Below are positions 51,754-59,802 of a stretch of DNA of 64,000 nt, piece after piece (the stretch's first letter is position 1; each line of letters begins with the position of its first letter). The notes under the pieces are model-generated. The model was not told the origin of the DNA, made no database searches, and saw only the letters and a list, made by a program, of their open reading frames with translations. The translations under genes were made by a program, and so were the position numbers. The stretch comes from Candidatus Poribacteria bacterium (GTDB lineage: Bacteria; Poribacteria; WGA-4E; WGA-3G). The stretch covers positions 1 to 64,000 of the forward strand of contig JAJECN010000010.1 of assembly GCA_022821965.1 (NCBI GenBank). The letters are read 5' to 3'.

Positions 51754-51834
51754 ATCTTTAGAACAGGAGTAATATAGATACCAGAAACTAAGCAAAATCA
51801 AGAAGTTGCTGCTTCCAGCGGAGCGCGCTATATG

Positions 51835-51859
51835 AAAAGGCGAGGTTACAAACCTCGCC
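51835..51859 (-). terminator. ilvBNC operon terminator made of a dispersed repeat
   Basis: On the minus strand GGCGAGGTT and AACCTCGCC form a perfect 9-bp stem (loop TGT), directly followed by TTTT. It lies about 40 bases after the ilvC stop and is a full copy of the hairpin repeat family. Confidence 0.8.
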
Positions 51860-51895
51860 AGCGAAAAATAAACCGTTCTACGAGAGCAGAAAATC

Positions 51896-52888
51896 TTATT
51901 CGTCAAGCCAACTCATCATGCTGCGGAGATTCTTGCCGACCTCTTCTATTTCGAGTTCTGCCTCCTGCCGGCGGAGCGCGCCGAGTACAGGTTGGTTCGC
52001 CTCATTTTCTAAGACCCACTCCCGTGCGAAGACACCTTCCTGCACGTCCTTCAAGATTTGGCGCATCTTGTCTCGGACGCTGTCGTCAATAATCTGCGGT
52101 CCACGGGTGAGATCTCCAAATTCGGCAGTATTGCTAATATCGTTCCGCATTTTGCTCAATCCGCCGGAGTAAATTAAATCGACAATCAACTTGAGTTCAT
52201 GGAGACACTCAAAGTAAGCCATCTCTGGCTGGTAACCCGCTTCAACAAGTGTGTCAAAGGCGGCTTTAATGAGTGCAGCGGTTCCGCCACAGAGAACGGC
52301 TTGTTCACCGAAGAGATCGGTTTCGGTTTCCTCACGGAAAGTTGTTTCAATGACCCCAGAGCGAGTACCGCCGATGCCTCTGGCATAAGCGAGCGCGACA
52401 TCGCGTGCGAGACCAGTTGTATCTTGATGGATGGCGATGAGGCATGGCACCCCGCCACCGCCTTCAAACACTTCACGGACGAGGGAACCAGGTCCCTTCG
52501 GCGCAATCATTGCGACATCAATATCGCCAGCAGGCACAATCTGCCCAAAATGGACGCTGAACCCGTGTGAGACGAGCAGCATATTGCCTGCTTCCATATT
52601 TGGAGCAATCTGGTCGCGATAGACAGCTGCGTGCCGTTCGTCGGGAATGAGTACCTGAACAATATCAGCCATTGCTGTGGCTTCTTCGACGTTCTTGACG
52701 GTCAAGCCTTCCGCTTCGGCGCGCGCTTTTGAGCGGCTGCCTTCGTATAAGGCGACGACAACGTTTGCACCGCTGTCTTTGAGGTTTAGCGACTGTGCGC
52801 GTCCTTGCGCACCGTAGCCGACAACAGCGACGGTACGCTCTTTCAGTAAGTCAAAATTAGCATCACTATCGTAATAAATCGTTGCCAT
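51896..52888 (-). CDS. ilvC: Ketol-acid reductoisomerase
   Basis: 330 residues from ATG 52888. The N-terminal Rossmann site is [30 protein letters not shown] and VLIPDERHA follow; the catalytic region has the family's metal-binding acid residues ([28 protein letters not shown]). It is the class I (short) form. It performs the isomeroreduction step of valine, leucine and isoleucine synthesis with NAD(P)H and Mg. It starts 4 bases after the ilvN stop. An upstream ATG at 52909 is possible but lies inside ilvN. Confidence 0.95.
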   Translation of the reverse strand: MATIYYDSDANFDLLKERTVAVVGYGAQGRAQSLNLKDSGANVVVALYEGSRSKARAEAEGLTVKNVEEATAMADIVQVLIPDERHAAVYRDQIAPNMEAGNMLLVSHGFSVHFGQIVPAGDIDVAMIAPKGPGSLVREVFEGGGGVPCLIAIHQDTTGLARDVALAYARGIGGTRSGVIETTFREETETDLFGEQAVLCGGTAALIKAAFDTLVEAGYQPEMAYFECLHELKLIVDLIYSGGLSKMRNDISNTAEFGDLTRGPQIIDDSVRDKMRQILKDVQEGVFAREWVLENEANQPVLGALRRQEAELEIEEVGKNLRSMMSWLDE

Positions 52889-52892
52889 TTTT

Positions 52893-53393
52893 TTAATTTT
52901 CCTTTCCACGCAGCATCGCTATTTTGCCGGTGCGTGCTAACTCAAGGATACCGTATGTATTGAAAATATCAATCGCGGCTTTCAATTTACCCTCATCACC
53001 GGTAATTTCGAGGACAAGGGAAGCAGGTTTCATATCTATAACCCGCCCACGGAAGACTTCCGCGACTTGTAGAACCTCGGTACGTTTTTGGGGATCATCG
53101 GTAGCGATCTTGATAAGAACAAGTTCTCGCTCAACATGCGTTCCAGCGGTGGAGAGGTCAGTCACCTCAATAACGTCAATGAGTCTGTTTAAATGGTGGT
53201 AGATCTGTTCAATTATCTGTGCGTCACCGTGTGTGACAAGGGTTATCTGCGAAATGCTTTTGTCATGCGTTTCGGCGACGTTAAGACTGTCGATATTAAA
53301 GCCGCGTCCGCTGAAAAGTCCTGCAACACGTGCGAGGACTCCGAATCGGTTTTCGACTAAAACGGAAAAGATGTGTCGTTCTTCTGGGTGCAT
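52893..53393 (-). CDS. ilvN: Acetolactate synthase small subunit
   Basis: 166 residues from ATG 53393: [31 protein letters not shown] is the ACT domain, followed by [28 protein letters not shown] and the ALS small-subunit C-terminal domain ([30 protein letters not shown]). It is the regulatory, valine-sensitive partner of IlvB. A longer frame to 53462 runs into the repeat-rich spacer and is not favoured. The start has no obvious Shine-Dalgarno. It is the middle gene of ilvB-ilvN-ilvC. Confidence 0.95.
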   Translation of the reverse strand: MHPEERHIFSVLVENRFGVLARVAGLFSGRGFNIDSLNVAETHDKSISQITLVTHGDAQIIEQIYHHLNRLIDVIEVTDLSTAGTHVERELVLIKIATDDPQKRTEVLQVAEVFRGRVIDMKPASLVLEITGDEGKLKAAIDIFNTYGILELARTGKIAMLRGKEN

Positions 53394-53650
53394 TTTTTTA
53401 TAGTTTTCGGTTCGCCTGCGGCGCAGGCTTTCGGTTTTGACCAAGAACTCGCGCCTTAGCAAAATTATCTGTAGACGAGTTCTTGGTCAAGGTTATCAGG
53501 GAATAGTTGTCAGTTTTCGGTTCGGTTTTTCTACGAAAAACCTTTCAGTCATCAGTTAAGAGGTGTTTTTGATACGGTGTTTCCCCTCATTTAACAGGAC
53601 CCTCTTGTAACTGACAACTGATAACCAATAACTGACAACCATTAAAATCG
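53394..53650. repeat. Repeat-rich ilvB-ilvN spacer with inverted repeats
   Basis: 257 bases between two cotranscribed genes, unusual for an operon. It holds a perfect 15-bp inverted repeat (TTGACCAAGAACTCG 53437-53451 and its complement 53476-53490), a palindrome GCCTGCGGCGCAGGC, and copies of the GTTGTCAGTTTTCGG / AACTGATAACC dispersed repeat at 53503-53565 and 53606-53640. Confidence 0.75.
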
Positions 53651-55327
53651 TTAAGATAGCCCGCGGATAACATCTCCAAGTCCAGCACCAGCTGGCACCA
53701 TTGGGAACACATTCTCCTCTTCATCAACGATAAAGTCAATAACCACAGGTCCATCGGTAATCCCTTTCGCCTTCTGTAATGCGGGTTCGACCTCGTCTGG
53801 GTGTTCAACCCGCAGCCCTGTGGCACCGAATGCCTGTGCAAGCAATGCGAAATCAGGATTATCGTGGTAATCGACAGCAGAATAGCGTTTGCCGTGGAAC
53901 AATTCCTGCCACTGACGCACCATCCCCAGGTACATATTGTTGATGATGAAAACCTTAAGCGGCAGTTTCATCGTAATCGCTGGCACCAATTCTTGGATTG
54001 TCATGATATAGGAACCGTCTCCATTGATGTTGACAACGGTTTTATCTGGACATCCGAGCTGCGCACCGATTGCGGCGGGGAGGCTAAAGCCCATCGTGCC
54101 GAGACCGCCGGAGTTGAGCCACTGCCGTGGTTCGGTGAATTTGAAGTATTGCGCCGCCCACATCTGGTGCTGCCCGACATCCGCGACGACAATGGCATCG
54201 CTGTAATGCTCGTAAATCTGCTCAATAACATATTGCGGCATTACCTTATCGGCTTTCTGCTCATATTCAAACGGGTACTTCCGCTTCCATTCCTGAATCT
54301 GGTCGCGCCATGGGTCAATGTCTGCTGTCCCAACCTGTTTATTCAGTTCTGTCAGAACGCTCTTCGCATCACCTACGATCGGAACATCCACCGGTACATT
54401 TTTTCCAATACAGGAGGCATCGATATCGATGTGGATTTTCTTCGCGTTGGGTGCGAATTTACTGAGATCACCCGTAACGCGGTCATCGAACCTCGCACCG
54501 ATAGCGATAACAAGGTCCGAATCAGTGAAGGCGTAATTCGCGCAACAAGAACCGTGCATTCCGGGCATTTCCATCGCTAAAGGATGCGTTTCGGGAAACG
54601 CGCCGAGTCCCATTAATGTAACAGTAATCGGAATCTGGGTTTTGAGAGTAAGTTGTCGCAGTTCCTCACTGGCATTGGCGAGTACAACGCCACCACCGGC
54701 ATAAAGCATGGGACGTTTCGCTTCTTTAATAAGTGCCGCTGCCTTCTCGATTTGCGCCGGATCGCCATGAACTTGCGGTTTGTAACTGCGGATGTCAACT
54801 GTTTCTGGATATTGAAACAGTGCTTCGTGCAACTGGGCATCTTTGGCGATGTCAATAATTACGGGACCGGGTTTTCCGGTCTTCGCGATGTGAAACGCTT
54901 CAGCGACGACATCTGCTACCTCATCGCAACTTGTGATAAGGTAACTGTGCTTACAGATCGGACGTGTTACGCCGATAACATCACACTCTTGGAAGGCATC
55001 GCTACCGATATAATGGGTGAAAACCTGTCCAGTAATCGCAACCATTGGTATCGAATCCATATAAGCGGTTGCGATGCCGGTGACAAGATTCGTTGCGCCG
55101 GGACCGGAAGTTGCGAGCGCGACCCCGACATCCCCAGTGGCGCGTGCGTAGCCATCAGCGGCGTGGGAAGCTCCTTGTTCATGCCGCATCGGTATCAATT
55201 TAACCTCGGTCTCGCTGTAAAGGGCATCGAAAATCGGCATCGCCGCGCCACCGTTCACACCGAAGATATATTCGACACCTTCCCGCTTGAGACTGTCAAC
55301 AAGGATTTGCGCTCCTGAAAGTTCCAT
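53651..55327 (-). CDS. ilvB: Acetolactate synthase large subunit
   Basis: 558 residues from ATG 55327 (GAGGAAAA upstream); a longer frame to 55459 is part of the T-box leader. PYR domain with activating Glu-position segment VEYIFGVNGGAAMPIFDAL (Glu replaced by Asn-Gly-Gly in this short window), YARATGDVGVALATSGPGATNLVTGIATAYMDSIPMVAITGQV as in other IlvB proteins, FAD/DHS-like middle, and PP motif INGDGSYIMTIQELVPAITMKLPLKVFIINNMYLGMVRQWQ. It makes acetolactate and acetohydroxybutyrate. Its expression is controlled by the T-box leader upstream. The unusual GVNGG in place of the common GxPGG should be noted. Confidence 0.95.
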   Translation of the reverse strand: MELSGAQILVDSLKREGVEYIFGVNGGAAMPIFDALYSETEVKLIPMRHEQGASHAADGYARATGDVGVALATSGPGATNLVTGIATAYMDSIPMVAITGQVFTHYIGSDAFQECDVIGVTRPICKHSYLITSCDEVADVVAEAFHIAKTGKPGPVIIDIAKDAQLHEALFQYPETVDIRSYKPQVHGDPAQIEKAAALIKEAKRPMLYAGGGVVLANASEELRQLTLKTQIPITVTLMGLGAFPETHPLAMEMPGMHGSCCANYAFTDSDLVIAIGARFDDRVTGDLSKFAPNAKKIHIDIDASCIGKNVPVDVPIVGDAKSVLTELNKQVGTADIDPWRDQIQEWKRKYPFEYEQKADKVMPQYVIEQIYEHYSDAIVVADVGQHQMWAAQYFKFTEPRQWLNSGGLGTMGFSLPAAIGAQLGCPDKTVVNINGDGSYIMTIQELVPAITMKLPLKVFIINNMYLGMVRQWQELFHGKRYSAVDYHDNPDFALLAQAFGATGLRVEHPDEVEPALQKAKGITDGPVVIDFIVDEEENVFPMVPAGAGLGDVIRGLS

Positions 55328-55386
55328 GCCAATTTTCCTCATAAAAGGTAGTAGGCACACTCCGTTGTGCCGTAACTCGTTGAAAT

Positions 55387-55424
55387 AAAAAAACCTTCTC
55401 GTTCCAAACATGGAGACGAGAAGG
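55387..55424 (-). terminator. T-box terminator hairpin
   Basis: On the minus strand CCTTCTCGT (55416-55424) pairs with ACGAGAAGG (55394-55402), followed by seven T residues (55387-55393). It lies between the T-box core and the ilvB start, as expected. Confidence 0.85.
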
Positions 55425-55532
55425 ACATTTGCACTGACCTTACCGTGGTACCACTCCAATTCCCTTTCTCATTTCCATTTAATGAGAAAGAGCACTCTTT
55501 GGGATGCGATAACGGGCATCACACCGGCTAAT

Positions 55533-55570
55533 CCTACAATTCGCGATTCGGAGATCGCTCCTACAATTGT
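55533..55570. repeat. Dispersed repeat inside the T-box leader
   Basis: A 38-base segment with CCTACAATT at both ends (55533-55541 and 55560-55568) around CGATTCGGAGATCG. A related sequence, TGATTCGGAGATTGATTCTACA, occurs at 47313-47335. It appears to be inserted between stem I and the antiterminator. Confidence 0.6.
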
Positions 55571-55775
55571 TCAGATGAGCAGCTCCAGGGCGACCTTCAG
55601 TCGTGGAAACTTGAGGAGACCTTTCAGCCGATGAGTCTCCATCTCTTGCAAGCCCGGACGACTTACTCCTCCCCTTCAACGCCTTTTCTGGTAATCTATT
55701 TAATTTTTTAATTACGCACACCGTTTTAGTAAGTTTCACGGACACACTAAAACGAATTATATTTACACTTCTTTA

Positions 55776-55804
55776 AGTATAACACATTTAAAGAACGATG
55801 TCAA
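55776..55804 (-). promoter_or_regulatory. Consensus promoter of ilvBNC
   Basis: On the minus strand TTGACA (55799-55804) and TATACT (55776-55781) are 17 bases apart. The leader to ilvB would be about 440 bases and carries the T-box. An 8-base T run on the same strand lies directly upstream of the -35 element. Confidence 0.85.
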
Positions 55805-55832
55805 AAAAAACTTAATTCGGCAGACATCCGCT

Positions 55833-55888
55833 ATTTTGGGAGTAAAGGGTAGGTCTGAAACGCTGTTCGCGCCTACCCCTCCCAAAAT
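55833..55888 (-). other. Strong hairpin after sodA
   Basis: ATTTTGGGAG-TAAA-GGGTAGG (55833-55853) pairs with CCTACCC-CTCCCAAAAT (55872-55888), leaving a 4-base bulge. The T run on this strand (55803-55810) is 22 bases further on, so it may act as a terminator or as an RNA end-protecting structure for sodA. Confidence 0.6.
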
Positions 55889-55908
55889 CCTAAACTTGTT
55901 GTGAAAAG

Positions 55909-56514
55909 TTAGGCATTCGCCACATAGAGTTCGTTGACTCGCGTCCAGTTGATGACGTTTGTCCACGCTTCAACGTAAGCCGGACGGAGATTCTGATATT
56001 TCAGATAGTATGCGTGTTCCCAGACATCGATTCCGAGAAGCGGCGTATGTCCCTGCATGATCGGGCTGTCTTGATTCGCCGTGGAATAGATTTCTAACCC
56101 ACTGTCACCAAGGACAAGCCATGCCCAACCGGAGCCGAAGCGTGTCGTTGCGGCTGTCACAAACTGTTCTTTCGCCGCTTCAAGTGATCCGAAAGCACCG
56201 CTTATTGCTGCAGCGATTTCTCCACCGGGTTCACCACCGTTGGGGCTCATGATGGACCAGAAGAGTGAATGATTGGCGTGTCCACCACCGTTGTTGATGA
56301 CGGCTTGACGCTTGTCTTCCGGGACCTGATCAAGGTTACTGAGCAGTTCGTGAATATCCATATCAGCGAGATCACCGAGTCCCTCTAAAGCAGTGTTGAG
56401 GTTGTTGACGTAGCCTTGATGGTGTTTGCCGTGATGGATTTCCATCGTTTGCGTGTCAATATGGGGTTCCAAAGCATCATGCGCATAAGGGAGCGCTGGT
56501 AATGTGTGTGCCAT
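55909..56514 (-). CDS. sodA: Superoxide dismutase, Fe/Mn type
   Basis: 201 residues: [38 protein letters not shown] holds the first His ligands, [13 protein letters not shown] the second His region, and [25 protein letters not shown] gives the Asp and last His. The retained GxG and the WLV..G motif suit the Mn/Fe family; metal choice cannot be fixed by eye. There is no signal peptide, so it is cytoplasmic. AGGAGG is placed 8 bases before the ATG. It is a single-gene unit with a strong promoter and a hairpin after it. Confidence 0.95.
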   Translation of the reverse strand: MAHTLPALPYAHDALEPHIDTQTMEIHHGKHHQGYVNNLNTALEGLGDLADMDIHELLSNLDQVPEDKRQAVINNGGGHANHSLFWSIMSPNGGEPGGEIAAAISGAFGSLEAAKEQFVTAATTRFGSGWAWLVLGDSGLEIYSTANQDSPIMQGHTPLLGIDVWEHAYYLKYQNLRPAYVEAWTNVINWTRVNELYVANA

Positions 56515-56605
56515 TTAAAAATAGCCTCCTATTTTGTTTTTTTACTTGCGCTTGCGAGTTTTGCGCTAAGGGGCGTGCAAGCAACGTTCTCAAAAAATCT
56601 AAAAG

Positions 56606-56634
56606 AGTATAACAGATTTGTCAGAAGTGTGCAA
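56606..56634 (-). promoter_or_regulatory. Predicted promoter of sodA
   Basis: On the minus strand TTGCAC (56629-56634) and TATACT (56606-56611) are 17 bases apart, about 90 bases upstream of the sodA ATG. Confidence 0.7.
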
Positions 56635-56691
56635 GTTTTTTCTGAAAGGTGAGATTTCAAACATTGTGAATAGGAAACGGTGGATGGAAGG

Positions 56692-59600
56692 CTAATCATC
56701 CGATTGGCTTACCTCAGAAATTACACCAACACGGCATACGCGCTTATAGGTGCAATAACTACAGGGTTCCGTTTTGTTACGGGGGGTAAGGGGCTTGTCA
56801 CCATGCTCTTCAGAATCTACAAAGCCGTATTCTTCAGTCTCTATAAAACCATCTTCTTCAGACCCCGAAAAGGTTTTGACGCGTGTGATGAGCGGGAATT
56901 TCCCGTTAGAGATACTGTCAACATACTGTTGAATGTAACCACGGGTCCGGGTGAGTCGTTCGTTGAACAGTTCATCATCCAGCAGCTGACCACTTCTGGA
57001 ACCCACCGACCTCCAGTCTGTGCCGTTGTAAGCACTGTAGGCAACTTCGTTTAAAGACTCCTTGCCAATACCGAGTTCAACTGTACATTGGTCCAGCCTG
57101 ATTTTATGATAGAGTCCGGCTGCCGAGTCTAATCCCGATAGTCCATTCTCTTCCAGCAATTTTTCTGTGATTTGAAGGTAGATTGGGAGTTGGAGACTCC
57201 GTCCATTAAGAATCTCCGGCATTCTAATTGTGGAGCTGCCAGTCTTATAATCGACAACATTAAAGACACCGTTTCCAATATCAATGCGGTCAATTCTGCC
57301 CTTCATGCGTACGCCACCGATGCGGATTGGTTTCGGACAACTGAGTTCAGAATCCGCCGAATCACCCGATTGACCGAAGTTAATTTCAAAGTAGTGCGGA
57401 ATAACGGGTAAATCATAGGTGCGTTCCGCTTCAAGCCATTTATGCACAGCAACGCGAAGTTTCTCTATGTCCATTTCCCAAAAGAGGTTACCTTCACCAA
57501 CAGGGATCTCCTTGCGTAGGCTGCGGTGTTCCTCAGATTTGGTATTTAACATTTCATCTAATTGCTTTTTCGCGTCTTCAAAAACCTCCTCGCTACATTG
57601 TCCAATACTCGGATATCCTTGTTCGCGGCGACTGTTGTAGAATGCGCGGAGAACATCATGAAGCAATGACCCTCTTTCAAGGCTGGATAACTCATCCTCT
57701 GTCTCGTCCTCTTCAATATGGAACCTCAAAACACCATCAACAAAGTACTGAAACGGACACTTTGCGTAAGTTTCCAATTCTGTGACGGAATAAATTTTCT
57801 GCCGCCGATTTTCCAACCGTGCTTGGCTTTGGTTAGAAAGCATTTCAGCCATTAACACGCCTTCATAAGCCAAATGCTCGTGTGTTTCCTCGCGACTTTT
57901 TTCAACCGCAATTACATGGTCTATCAGAGAACGCATGTCTGCTAAGTTATTTGGGAATTCTTGGTTGGATGGCGTAGGTATAGTCCATACGTGATTGCCG
58001 TATGTACTGAGAAAACCGGGAACGCTACCTCGTTCAGGATTCGCGACTTCAATCGTCTCAACGTCGGCGATTGCTTTTAATTGTCCAAGAAACGGAGAGG
58101 GGATCAATTCTGCTTCACGCTCACGTTTCGGGACAAGGAGATAGAGTCTTTCGCGAAAGGACTTCAGAACCCCATAGAATATGAACCGATTATTGTACAG
58201 ATGCTCTTCTTCATTTCGATAGGGATGGTCTGGAAGCAATGGATCAGGACGATAAACTTCTGGAAATTTGCCTTCTACAAAATCACATAAAAATACGGTA
58301 TTAAACTCCAGGCTTCTCAAATCGCTAAGTTGAGCAATTATTTTGACAGTTTCTCCTTTTGTTATTGCTCTGTTTTGATAGTTTGTGTGTTTTGCAATGT
58401 GATGGAGTTTTTCAACATATTCATCAAGAGGACGCAATCTTTCGCTTTCCGATTTTAACACGCCACAGAGTTCTTTTACAATTCTATCGAATTGGCGATA
58501 TGCTTCTACTTCGCCTTCAACAACATCTGAATTTTCCCCAAGCATCGGGTTTAGAATACGCTGGATGACCTCACCTTTCTTAAGTAAGTCATTGACATAT
58601 CTCTGAAACTCATTGGGGTGAAATCTACTTGTATGTGATGCCGGTTCAATACCAGAGAAATAGGGCCCATCTAACGGGGTTCGACGGAGTGACAGCCGGG
58701 AAAAGATGGCTTTGACAACCTCCGACTTCGTCAATGGCATGCTTTCTACAAGTGAGTAGGGAATTTCGTAAGCTGCAAAAACCTCAGCGATGCGTTGTTC
58801 ATACTGACTCATATTGTAACAGGCAACACAGATTTCACTTAACTTGCAGTGCCCCTCTGAGACACGTTTTTGGATCAGATGCGCAATCTGTTCCACTTCT
58901 TCGGAACGATCAACTGGTTTCAACACTTTAATGTGAGGAGCCGCAATTCGGGGCGCGCGGGGATTATCTGTTTGAAACAGGTTATTGGCGTAATGTTGAT
59001 GCCGTTCGGGTTCACGCTCAAAGTCCGGATCGATATTAGCATTTACGGCACTAAATTGCGAGACAAGATTGATAATATTTTTATACAGATCTTCGTTTTC
59101 TTCACTACAATCGGTTCGGAACCACATCTCTATTTGAGGCATCTTGGCAATGTGAGTCAAGATTTTAATATCGGCTTTGGAAAGAACGGTAAACCCTTCA
59201 ACAACAACAGTGTTGACTTTTGGAAATGCCCCACGCATAAACTGCGAATTGAAATCGTTAGCAAGGTACAGACGCTTGCCTTGTTCATCTATCCATTGGT
59301 CTTTGAGTTTGGTTTCATAATCGTTATAAATGCGAACAAGGTCATCCTCGGTTGAATTCTGTGATTTGCCATTTCCAATATTTAGCGTATTCTCTCCGTA
59401 TTCCTTAAGACGGTTCATTGTGTCTGCGATGAGGGAGAGTGTACTATCCGGCACAGGGATGTTTTGGCTGGGACGGAATGTATCATAACGGTAAGCCTCA
59501 GGATCGTTGGATTGAGAATTCGCTATCTCATGCAGCCAAAGTTTTTGGATGCCTGCGGAAATGTGAAATTTCGCTGGGCGGATTTGGTTATATAGCCTTT

Positions 59601-59775
59601 GAATGAAACTTCCAAGTGTATGGACGCGCAAGTTGGCAACCGCGCGATTTGGATGATAACCGACCAATTCACGCTGACGTTTCAAACGCGCGGCATCGGT
59701 CGGAACAATGACAACAAAGGTATTCGCCTCATCGTTTTCAATGCGGGTTTTAAGGATTTTTTCTATATCTCGCAT
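56692..59775 (-). CDS. AddB-like PD-(D/E)XK nuclease of the RecB/AddB type
   Basis: 1027 residues. The N-terminal two thirds is helicase-like but lacks a clear Walker A motif. The C-terminal nuclease shows GRIDRID (D829) and VVDYKTG (D842, K844), the PD-(D/E)XK core, and the cysteines AKCPFQYFVD with PCSYCTYKRVCRVG (C1005, C1008, C1014) of the 4Fe-4S cluster found in AddB and Cas4. It probably processes DNA ends in recombination repair. It starts 27 bases after metG and is cotranscribed. The partner helicase-nuclease AddA is not in this window. A short repeated acidic segment (EEDGFIETEEYGFVDSEEHG) lies near the end. Confidence 0.85.
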   Translation of the reverse strand: MRDIEKILKTRIENDEANTFVVIVPTDAARLKRQRELVGYHPNRAVANLRVHTLGSFIQRLYNQIRPAKFHISAGIQKLWLHEIANSQSNDPEAYRYDTFRPSQNIPVPDSTLSLIADTMNRLKEYGENTLNIGNGKSQNSTEDDLVRIYNDYETKLKDQWIDEQGKRLYLANDFNSQFMRGAFPKVNTVVVEGFTVLSKADIKILTHIAKMPQIEMWFRTDCSEENEDLYKNIINLVSQFSAVNANIDPDFEREPERHQHYANNLFQTDNPRAPRIAAPHIKVLKPVDRSEEVEQIAHLIQKRVSEGHCKLSEICVACYNMSQYEQRIAEVFAAYEIPYSLVESMPLTKSEVVKAIFSRLSLRRTPLDGPYFSGIEPASHTSRFHPNEFQRYVNDLLKKGEVIQRILNPMLGENSDVVEGEVEAYRQFDRIVKELCGVLKSESERLRPLDEYVEKLHHIAKHTNYQNRAITKGETVKIIAQLSDLRSLEFNTVFLCDFVEGKFPEVYRPDPLLPDHPYRNEEEHLYNNRFIFYGVLKSFRERLYLLVPKREREAELIPSPFLGQLKAIADVETIEVANPERGSVPGFLSTYGNHVWTIPTPSNQEFPNNLADMRSLIDHVIAVEKSREETHEHLAYEGVLMAEMLSNQSQARLENRRQKIYSVTELETYAKCPFQYFVDGVLRFHIEEDETEDELSSLERGSLLHDVLRAFYNSRREQGYPSIGQCSEEVFEDAKKQLDEMLNTKSEEHRSLRKEIPVGEGNLFWEMDIEKLRVAVHKWLEAERTYDLPVIPHYFEINFGQSGDSADSELSCPKPIRIGGVRMKGRIDRIDIGNGVFNVVDYKTGSSTIRMPEILNGRSLQLPIYLQITEKLLEENGLSGLDSAAGLYHKIRLDQCTVELGIGKESLNEVAYSAYNGTDWRSVGSRSGQLLDDELFNERLTRTRGYIQQYVDSISNGKFPLITRVKTFSGSEEDGFIETEEYGFVDSEEHGDKPLTPRNKTEPCSYCTYKRVCRVGVISEVSQSDD

Positions 59776-59802
59776 TTTGTCACAGCAAACGGAGCATACC
59801 TA

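Larger units (their letters stand above)
55385..55700 (-). promoter_or_regulatory. T-box riboswitch leader of ilvBNC
   Basis: Reading the minus strand, the leader contains the AGTA motif (55664-55667) of stem I, an upper helix GGAGAC/GTCTCC (55615-55640), and the T-box core GGAGTGGTACCACGG (55443-55457) of the antiterminator; the UGGU bulge is complementary to a 5'-ACCA-3' tRNA end. The competing terminator follows at 55387-55424. Such leaders sense uncharged tRNA and switch on amino-acid genes. Specifier candidates facing AGTA are CUC (Leu, 55577-55579) or AUC (Ile, 55574-55576); I cannot decide between them by eye. A dispersed repeat lies between stem I and the antiterminator. Confidence 0.85.

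Noticed and set aside
53801-54580. A 259-codon plus-strand frame inside ilvB
   Set aside because: It is antisense to a well-conserved gene, with no ribosome site or family match.
55328-55459. Upstream extension of ilvB to 55459
   Set aside because: The added residues come from the T-box terminator and leader; the ATG at 55327 has a ribosome site and the normal IlvB start.
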